DNA from: Nocardia mangyaensis
GTDB taxonomy: Bacteria; Actinomycetota; Actinomycetes; Mycobacteriales; Mycobacteriaceae
DNA: 64,000 bases
Assembly (NCBI RefSeq): GCF_001886715.1
Contig: NZ_CP018082.1
Span: 3,968,001 to 4,032,000 of the forward strand
Reading direction: 5' to 3'
The translations under genes were made by a program, and so were the position numbers. Below the pieces are notes generated by a model. The model was not told the DNA's origin. It ran no database searches and saw only the letters and a program-made list of their open reading frames with translations. Below, piece after piece: positions 58,625-64,000 of this stretch; position 1 is the stretch's first letter, and each line of letters opens with the position of its first letter.

Positions 58625-59329
58625 TCAGCGTTGCAGGCAGCCGGTTCGGCGCACCGGAAGGCCACGCTCCTCGAACGCGCCGAGCAGCAGTTGCCCCCGG
58701 CGGGCGCCCGCGGTGCTGTCGGCACGGGCCAGATCCGGGACGTAGGTCGCCGCGCCGACCACCGATTCGCCGACCAGCGACCAGAAACGGCGCGCGGGCA
58801 GACCCGAGCAGCGGGTGAGCACCGACTGCAGCGGGATCAGCGCCGAGGCACAGCGCTGGGCCAGCCAGACCGCCATGGCCGCCTCGCACGGCAGGGTGGC
58901 GGTGCCGGGCTCGCCGGCTTCCGGATCACCGTCGACGACGCGAATCGTGGTGTCGGACAAACCGGCCCAGTCGATGCCGCCGTCGTTGTCGTGGTGGATC
59001 CACAGGTTGTCGCAGCCGGGGTCCCAGGTCTGGGCGGCCATCACGAACAGCGCGGTCGAGCGGCCGACGACCGAGTGGATCAGCGCGGTCGCCACCACCT
59101 CGGCGGCGACCTCGTCGTTGATCATCTCCGCGGCGTGGCGGCGGTACATGAGCTCGACCCGCCCCTCCGAGAGCCCGTGGGGCACATGCCACCAGCGACG
59201 TTTGCCCTGCCCGGCCATCGCCGCCACAGAATAGACTCGCGGATGCTCCGGCTGCAGGGCTTGCAGCCGTGCGCAGGCGCGGTCGAAAGCCGCGACGGCG
59301 TAGCGGGACAGGGTGACGGGCTCGGACAT
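58625..59329 (-). CDS. FhuF-like iron-siderophore protein lacking the C-terminal Fe-S motif
   Basis: Protein of 234 residues from the ATG at 59329. The middle (MINDEVAAEVVATALIHSVV) and C-terminal helices (RRFWSLVGESVVGAA, LLLGAFEERGLPVRRTGC) resemble ferric-siderophore reductases of the FhuF/IucC-C group. Those proteins normally end with a CC-x10-CxxC 2Fe-2S motif right after the GLPVRR segment; here the protein stops three residues after a single Cys (TGCLQR), so the cluster ligands are absent. It is preceded by an iron box shared with the divergent FecCD operon. It may be a ferri-siderophore-binding or release factor rather than a reductase. Confidence 0.6.
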   Translation of the reverse strand: MSEPVTLSRYAVAAFDRACARLQALQPEHPRVYSVAAMAGQGKRRWWHVPHGLSEGRVELMYRRHAAEMINDEVAAEVVATALIHSVVGRSTALFVMAAQTWDPGCDNLWIHHDNDGGIDWAGLSDTTIRVVDGDPEAGEPGTATLPCEAAMAVWLAQRCASALIPLQSVLTRCSGLPARRFWSLVGESVVGAATYVPDLARADSTAGARRGQLLLGAFEERGLPVRRTGCLQR

Positions 59330-59378
59330 CGAACCTCCTCGGACGTGTCGGGTGTTCCGTGACGTACTGTCTCGCAAC

Positions 59379-59397
59379 ATAGGTTAGGCTTACCAGA
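59379..59397. promoter_or_regulatory. IdeR-type iron box between FhuF-like gene and FecCD operon
   Basis: ATAGGTTAGGCTTACCAGA matches 15 of 19 positions of the IdeR consensus. On the minus strand it lies between TTGTTA (-35-like) and TATGTT (-10-like) separated by 18 bp, the same arrangement as at the sRNA promoter. It is 45 bp from the FecCD start and 49 bp from the FhuF-like start, so it probably represses both directions under iron-replete conditions. Confidence 0.8.
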
Positions 59398-59442
59398 CTT
59401 AACAAGTCGTGTCCGTGTTCCAGGCAGGAGATCTTCGTCGCT

Positions 59443-60489
59443 GTGACCCATCCCAGCGCCGCCAGACGTCGTCGTCTGTCCGGGCTTCTCCTACTTCTGG
59501 TCCTGCTCGCCGGGCTGGTCGTCGCCAGCGTCGCGATCGGCACGCGCGCGCTCGCGCCGGGCACCGTCTACGACGCGCTCGCGCACGCCCTCGGCTGCCC
59601 GGGCGGACCGTTCGAGTGCCCCGCGCAGTCCACGGCCGAGGAAATCGTGCGTGAACTGCGGCTCCCGCGGACCGCGCTGGCCCTGATCTCGGGCATGGCG
59701 CTGGGTGTCGCGGGCGCACTCATCCAGGGGTATACCCGCAATCCGCTCGCTGATGCCGGTCTGCTCGGATTGAACGCGGGCGCGGCCTTTCTCGCGGCGC
59801 TGAGCATGTTCGCGCTGGGGTTCACCGCGCCCGAGCAGTACATCTGGTTCGCCTTCGCCGGGTCGGCGATCGCGGGCGCGGTCGTGTTCGGTGTCTCATC
59901 GATCGGCGGCGGCAAGGCCAGTCCGCTGAGCCTGGTGCTCGCCGGCGCGGCGGTCACCACGTTTCTGCAGGCGATGACGAACGCCATCGTGCTGGTCGAC
60001 AACGCGGCGTTGGACACCTACCGGTTCTGGGTGGTCGGCTCGGTGAGCGGACGCGATGCCGCGGTGTTCTGGGAGGTGCTGCCGTTCCTGGTGGTCGGGA
60101 TGGGCATGGCCCTGGCGGCCGCGCCCGGGCTCAACCTGCTGAGCCTGGGTGACGACGTCGCCCGCGGTCTGGGTGTCGATGTCGGCCGTACACGTGCGTT
60201 CGGCCTGGTCACCATCGTGTTGCTCAGCGGAGGCGCGACCGCGGCCATCGGGCCGATCGCCTTCCTCGGACTGGTCGTGCCGCACATCGCGCGCACCATC
60301 ACCGGGCCGGACAACCGGTGGCTCATCCCCTACTCGGCACTGATCGGCGGTGCGCTGCTGCTGGCCGCCGACATCGCGGGCCGGGTGGTCGCGCGACCGG
60401 GGGAACTACAGGTAGGGGTGATGCTCGCCGTGATCGGCGCGCCCTTCTTCATCGCGCTGGTGCGCCGCAAGAAGCTGGTGACGGTGTGA
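59443..60489 (+). CDS. iron-siderophore ABC transporter permease (FecCD family)
   Basis: FecCD-type permease of 348 residues with about nine to ten membrane helices. Signatures are LRLPRTALALISGMALGVAG, GYTRNPLADAGLLGLNAGAA and the C-terminal FLGLVVPHIARTITGPDNRW that contacts the ATPase. GTG start at 59443. First gene of a three-gene operon under the iron box. Confidence 0.92.
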   Translation: MTHPSAARRRRLSGLLLLLVLLAGLVVASVAIGTRALAPGTVYDALAHALGCPGGPFECPAQSTAEEIVRELRLPRTALALISGMALGVAGALIQGYTRNPLADAGLLGLNAGAAFLAALSMFALGFTAPEQYIWFAFAGSAIAGAVVFGVSSIGGGKASPLSLVLAGAAVTTFLQAMTNAIVLVDNAALDTYRFWVVGSVSGRDAAVFWEVLPFLVVGMGMALAAAPGLNLLSLGDDVARGLGVDVGRTRAFGLVTIVLLSGGATAAIGPIAFLGLVVPHIARTITGPDNRWLIPYSALIGGALLLAADIAGRVVARPGELQVGVMLAVIGAPFFIALVRRKKLVTV

Positions 60490-61583
60490 CGACGAAGACC
60501 GATCCGACCGTCCTGCACACGGTGCGCCCCGCGCTGCGCCTCGGGCCCGCCTCCTTCGTGCTGCGGCCCCAGATGCTCATGCTGGTCCTCGCGCTCGCCA
60601 TCGGCGTGTTCGGGCTGTTCTGCCTCGACATCGCCGTCGGCGACACCCACATCCCGATCGGCCGGGTGCTCGATGTCCTCGGCGGTGGCGGCAGCCGCTC
60701 GCAGCGCTTCATCGTTCTCGAGTCCCGTTTGCCACGAGCGCTGACCGCGGTGGTCGTCGGCGCGGCGCTCGGCCTGTCCGGCGCGCTGATGCAATCGATC
60801 CTGCACAACCCGCTGGCCGGGCCCGACATTCTCGGCATCACCAGCGGCGCCAGCCTCGGCGCGGTCGCGGTGCTGATCGGCACCGGCGGCGCGACGACAG
60901 GGCTGATCGCCACGGTGGGCACCCCACTGGCCGCGCTGGCCGGTGGCCTGTTCACTGCGGCCGCCATCTATGTCCTGGCCTGGGGGCGCGGACACGGCGG
61001 CGAACTCGGGGTCACCGGGTTCCGGCTGGTCCTGATCGGCATCGGCGTGAACGCGCTGATGGTGTCGGGGATCAGCTGGCTGCTCACCCAGGCCACGCTC
61101 ACCGACGCCGCCCGCGCCCAGCTCTGGCTGACCGGTTCGCTGAACTCGGCCGACACCTCCAAGGTGATTCCCGCGATCATCGCCCTGGGCGTGGTCGCGG
61201 TGGTCGCGCTGAGCTCGGCCCGCACACTGGCCGCGCTGCGCCTGGGCGAGGAAACGACCAGAGTGCTCGGTGTGCGGATCCAGTCGCAGCAGGCGCTGCT
61301 CATCGGTTCGGCGGTGGTGGCTGCCTCGGTCGCGACCGCGGCGGTCGGGCCGGTCGGGTTCGTCGCGCTGGCCGCGCCGCAGATCGCTCGGATGGCGCTG
61401 CGCACGCCGGGCGAACCCCTGATCGCCTCGGCGCTCACGGGTGCGGCGCTGGTCACCGCCGCCGACATCATCTCGCGCACCATCGTGCCGGTCGACCTGC
61501 CCGCCGGCATCATCACCGCCGCGCTGGGCGGACCGTTCCTGCTCTATCTCCTCGTCCGGATGAATCGGAAAGCAACACTGTGA
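60486..61583 (+). CDS. iron-siderophore ABC transporter permease (FecCD family)
   Basis: Second permease subunit, 365 residues. The GTG at 60486 overlaps the stop of the first permease by 4 nt. Key segments are ESRLPRALTAVVVGAALGLS, HNPLAGPDILGITSGASLG and VGFVALAAPQIARMALRTPG. It pairs with the upstream permease as the FecC/FecD-type heterodimer. Confidence 0.92.
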   Translation: MTTKTDPTVLHTVRPALRLGPASFVLRPQMLMLVLALAIGVFGLFCLDIAVGDTHIPIGRVLDVLGGGGSRSQRFIVLESRLPRALTAVVVGAALGLSGALMQSILHNPLAGPDILGITSGASLGAVAVLIGTGGATTGLIATVGTPLAALAGGLFTAAAIYVLAWGRGHGGELGVTGFRLVLIGIGVNALMVSGISWLLTQATLTDAARAQLWLTGSLNSADTSKVIPAIIALGVVAVVALSSARTLAALRLGEETTRVLGVRIQSQQALLIGSAVVAASVATAAVGPVGFVALAAPQIARMALRTPGEPLIASALTGAALVTAADIISRTIVPVDLPAGIITAALGGPFLLYLLVRMNRKATL

Positions 61584-62413
61584 AACCCGAACCCAGCCCC
61601 GCCCACCGCCTCGCCGCCGACGGTGTCTCGCTCGGCTACGGCGAGCGGGTGATCGTCGACGACCTCAGTCTCGACATCACCACCGGCGTGGTCACCACGG
61701 TGATCGGGCCGAACGGCTGCGGCAAGTCGACTCTGCTCAAGGCACTGGGCCGACTGCTGCGCCCGCACGCCGGACAGGTAGTCCTCGACGGCAAGGCGAT
61801 TTCGTCGATGAAGACCAAGGACGTGGCGCGGGTGATCGGCATGCTGCCGCAGACCCCGGTCGCACCCGAGGGGCTGACGGTGGCGGACCTGGTGGCGCGC
61901 GGACGTCATCCGCATCAGACCTGGCTGCGCCAGTGGTCGGCCGACGACGAGACCGAGGTCGCCGCCGCGCTCACCCAGACCGGCATCGCCGAACTGGCCG
62001 ACCGCACCCTCGACCAACTCTCCGGCGGCCAGCGCCAGCGCGCCTGGATCTCGATGGCGCTGGCCCAGGGCACCGACATCCTGCTGCTCGACGAGCCGAC
62101 CACCTACCTCGATCTCGCGCATTCGCTCGAGGTCCTCGATCTGGTCGACCGGCTGCACGCCGACTACGGGCGCACCGTGGTGATGGTGCTGCACGATCTC
62201 AACCTGGCCATCCGCTACAGCGACGAGCTGATCGTGATGTCGGAGGGCCGAATCATCGCTCGGGGCAGGCCCGCCCAGGTCGTCACCGCCGACCTGCTGC
62301 GCGAGGTGTTCGGGCTCGACGCCACGGTGCTCACCGATCCGGTCTCGGGGCGGCCGATGATCGTCCCGATCGGCACCCGACACGTGCACGGCGCGGACGG
62401 GTATGACGAATGA
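61580..62413 (+). CDS. iron-siderophore ABC transporter ATPase (FecE/FepC type)
   Basis: ATPase of 277 residues. Walker A GPNGCGKST, QTPVAPEGLTVADLVARGRH (typical FecE/FhuC segment), signature LSGGQRQRAWI, Walker B LLLDEPTTYLDL and switch VLHDLNLAIRYSD. GTG start overlaps the previous stop by 4 nt. The operon lacks a binding protein; the iron-box lipoprotein gene at 35574-36596 is the only candidate in the window. Confidence 0.93.
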   Translation: MKPEPSPAHRLAADGVSLGYGERVIVDDLSLDITTGVVTTVIGPNGCGKSTLLKALGRLLRPHAGQVVLDGKAISSMKTKDVARVIGMLPQTPVAPEGLTVADLVARGRHPHQTWLRQWSADDETEVAAALTQTGIAELADRTLDQLSGGQRQRAWISMALAQGTDILLLDEPTTYLDLAHSLEVLDLVDRLHADYGRTVVMVLHDLNLAIRYSDELIVMSEGRIIARGRPAQVVTADLLREVFGLDATVLTDPVSGRPMIVPIGTRHVHGADGYDE

Positions 62414-62433
62414 CACACCAGCAAACACCCCGT

Positions 62434-62450
62434 TACGACAATCTGTAGTA
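62434..62450. promoter_or_regulatory. BlaI operator
   Basis: TACGACAATCTGTAGTA is an inverted repeat TACGACA-N3-TGTAGTA of the BlaI/MecI type (TACTACA-N-TGTAGTA family), 34 bp upstream of the blaI-like start. It probably mediates autorepression of the blaI-blaR pair. Confidence 0.8.
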
Positions 62451-62484
62451 CGCATCTTTGTCGTTGAGTCCGTAAAATCAGGGA

Positions 62485-62865
62485 ATGGCAGGACTCGGCG
62501 AACTCGAAAAAGCGGTCATGGACCAGTTGTGGTCGACCGACGAACCGCAGACGGTGCGGCAGGTCCACGAAGCATTGGCCACGCGGCGCGAGCTCGCGTA
62601 CACGACGGTGATGACGGTGCTGCAGCGGCTGGCGAAGAAGAATCTGGTGGTGCAACGACGCGACGATCGCGCGCATCGATACGCACCGGTGCACACCCGC
62701 GACGAACTCGTCGCGAGCCTGATGTTCGACGCGTTGCAGCAGGCCGACGCGGCGGGCAGCAGGACGGCGGCCCTGGTTCATTTCGTCGAACAGGTCGGCA
62801 AGGACGAAGCCGATGCCCTGCGGGAGGCGCTGGCCAAACTCGAAGCCGACGAGCAGAACAGTTAG
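62485..62865 (+). CDS. blaI: BlaI/MecI/CopY family repressor
   Basis: Winged-helix repressor of 126 residues: GLGELEKAVMDQLWSTDEPQ, VRQVHEALATRRELAYTTVM, TVLQRLAKKNLVVQRRDDRA, then a dimerisation helix. Length and layout match M. tuberculosis BlaI (Rv1846c). It is followed after about 60 bp by the membrane metallopeptidase that would inactivate it. An inverted repeat (CTCAC/GTGAG) lies in that gap. Confidence 0.92.
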   Translation: MAGLGELEKAVMDQLWSTDEPQTVRQVHEALATRRELAYTTVMTVLQRLAKKNLVVQRRDDRAHRYAPVHTRDELVASLMFDALQQADAAGSRTAALVHFVEQVGKDEADALREALAKLEADEQNS

Positions 62866-62928
62866 ACTCCTGGCGGCTCTCACAACGACGTGAGGGCCCC
62901 CGGTCCCACAACGCAGTGAGCAGAGTCG

Positions 62929-63867
62929 ATGAACGCAACCGCGGCAGTCTTCGCAGCACTCGCCTTGCTTCTCGCCGGGCCGGTACCCGCACTGCTCAGC
63001 CGGGCGAAATGGGTGCATCGCGTCCCGCGGGCCGCCCTCGTGCTCTGGCAGGCGATCGCGCTCGCCGCCGTGCTCAGCGCCTTCGGATCCGGTCTCGCCA
63101 TCGCCAGCCTGCTGCTGGTTCCCGGCCCCGACGGTAGGCCGACCACCTCACCCACCCGCGAGATCGACGCGCTCGGGCTGCCGCTGTGGACGCTGTACGT
63201 CCTGGTCTTCGCGTTGACGCTGATGGTCGGCGCGCGCCTGATGTTCTCGATCGTGCGGGTCGGCATCCACACCCGGCGCCGCCGCTCCCGCCATCGCATG
63301 CTCGTCGATCTGCTCGATCAGAGCGGGCCGGTGCGCCGCGCGGCCGACATCCGGGTGCTGGCCGCCACCGAGCCCATCGCCTACTGCCTGCCCGGTCTTC
63401 GCCAGCGCGTCGTGCTCAGTGAAGGCACCCTGACCAACCTCGAAGAGGCCGAGGTCACCGCCATCGTCAGCCACGAACGCTCCCACCTGCGCGCCCGGCA
63501 CGATCTCGTGCTCGAGGCGTTCACCGCCGTGCACGAGGCCTTTCCGCGCGTGGTGCGCAGTCAGGCCGCGCTCGGCTCGGTGAAACTGCTCATCGAACTG
63601 CTCGCCGACGACTCCGCGGTGAAGGTGACCGGCCCGAAGCCGCTGGCCCGCGCGCTGGTCGCCTGCGCGAAGTCGACCGCACCACAGGGCGCGCTCGCCG
63701 CGGGCGGACCGAGCACGCTGATCCGGATCCAGCGGTTGGCGGGCACCACCGGCGACGTGAGAGTCGCCACCGCCGCCTACCTCGGCTCGGTCGCGATTCT
63801 CGTCGTGCCGACGCTCGCGGTCGCGGTGCCGTGGCTGCAGGAGCTGCGGCGCCTGTTCCACGGTTGA
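62929..63867 (+). CDS. M56 family membrane metallopeptidase (BlaR-like)
   Basis: Membrane metalloprotease of 312 residues with about four helices. The zinc motif HERSH (HExxH) is at residues 182-186 within VSHERSHLRARHDLVLEAF, and the following acidic ligand lies in ELLADDSAVKV. No penicillin-binding sensor domain is attached, as in mycobacterial Rv1845c. It is probably the signalling protease that cleaves the BlaI repressor encoded just upstream. Confidence 0.9.
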   Translation: MNATAAVFAALALLLAGPVPALLSRAKWVHRVPRAALVLWQAIALAAVLSAFGSGLAIASLLLVPGPDGRPTTSPTREIDALGLPLWTLYVLVFALTLMVGARLMFSIVRVGIHTRRRRSRHRMLVDLLDQSGPVRRAADIRVLAATEPIAYCLPGLRQRVVLSEGTLTNLEEAEVTAIVSHERSHLRARHDLVLEAFTAVHEAFPRVVRSQAALGSVKLLIELLADDSAVKVTGPKPLARALVACAKSTAPQGALAAGGPSTLIRIQRLAGTTGDVRVATAAYLGSVAILVVPTLAVAVPWLQELRRLFHG

Positions 63868-64000
63868 CCTGGCGATCAGCCGGTTCCGCGGGCCCCCTCC
63901 CGGTCCCGCGTGGGGCGACCTCGCCGCACGACTCCCGTGCCACACCGATCCAGCCGTACCCAGACATCTGACCAGCTTGTTTACCCACTCGAGCGCAATC
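63868..64000. other. window end, no gene seen
   Basis: The last 133 bases after the BlaR-like gene contain no start, stop or motif that I can tie to a gene. Confidence 0.5.

Noticed and set aside
1..64000. CRISPR arrays, transposases, phage genes, rRNA or tRNA genes
   Set aside because: Looked for throughout; no regularly spaced repeats, no DDE or integrase motifs and no cloverleaf could be supported.

Overview
The window is high-GC actinobacterial DNA, almost certainly from the Nocardia/Rhodococcus/Mycobacterium group and most likely a Nocardia. The signs are GTG/TTG starts with ATGA/GTGA stop-start overlaps, strong G/C at third codon positions, IdeR-type iron boxes, a mycothiol-dependent isomerase family protein, LIP-family secreted lipases, an LmeA-like (DUF2993) protein, Asp23/Gls24 envelope-stress paralogues and an AfsR/SARP regulator. 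I see no tRNA, rRNA, CRISPR array, IS element or prophage. The window is chromosomal accessory and housekeeping sequence with several patches of gene decay.

Layout. 0-2.6 kb: a secreted lipase, then a stretch of gene remnants including a Nudix hydrolase that has lost its Nudix box. 2.7-8.2 kb: an ABC importer operon (binding protein, two permeases, ATPase, HAD phosphatase) divergent from its probable GntR/UTRA repressor, with two near-identical operators between them. 8.3-10.9 kb: alpha/beta hydrolase, membrane protein, LmeA-like protein. 10.9-14.9 kb: a nine-gene sigma factor / Asp23-Gls24 / AmaP envelope-stress operon. 15.2-19.4 kb: IclR regulator, second secreted lipase, an unlisted 49-residue ORF with its own terminator, 6-phosphogluconate dehydrogenase. 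19.6-23.0 kb: TPP riboswitch followed by tenA-thiY-thiX-thiZ (thiamine pyrimidine salvage). 23-28 kb: MerR-controlled quinone reductase, a divergent NAD-dependent DNA ligase, a PHA-synthase-like hydrolase. 28-35.5 kb: MarR, two VOC proteins, an AmpG-like MFS, a large heterodisulfide-reductase-like Fe-S membrane protein, a flavodoxin-like protein, an HSL-type esterase. 35.5-43.8 kb: iron-box-preceded siderophore-binding lipoprotein, CoA-disulfide-reductase-like enzyme, an OhrR-like MarR coupled to a DUF5313 protein, an FAD dehydrogenase with TetR, and an FAD/Rieske fusion. 43.9-45.3 kb: a second decay patch (PAS/ANTAR and Acg-nitroreductase remnants) around an SRPBCC gene. 45.3-52.8 kb: TerD, methyltransferase, PQQ-type sugar dehydrogenase, VOC, DinB, a frameshifted gene, a PaaI thioesterase with an iron-box-controlled sRNA candidate upstream, an L,D-transpeptidase, and a MerR / mycothiol isomerase pair. 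53-58.6 kb: DHA2 efflux pump divergent from a giant SARP regulator, then a PNPOx-like flavoprotein. 58.6-62.4 kb: an FhuF-like protein divergent from a siderophore FecCD-FecE transporter across an iron box. 62.4-64 kb: BlaI/BlaR pair with a BlaI operator.

The most notable observation is a probable homologue of the mycobacterial iron-sparing sRNA MrsI at about 50.40-50.49 kb. A -35/-10 promoter has an IdeR box exactly filling its spacer, and roughly 100 nt downstream there is a strong intrinsic terminator, all just upstream of a Rv1847-type thioesterase as in M. tuberculosis. Together with two further iron boxes (before the siderophore-binding protein, and between the FhuF-like gene and the FecCD transporter) this suggests an IdeR regulon of at least three units in the window.
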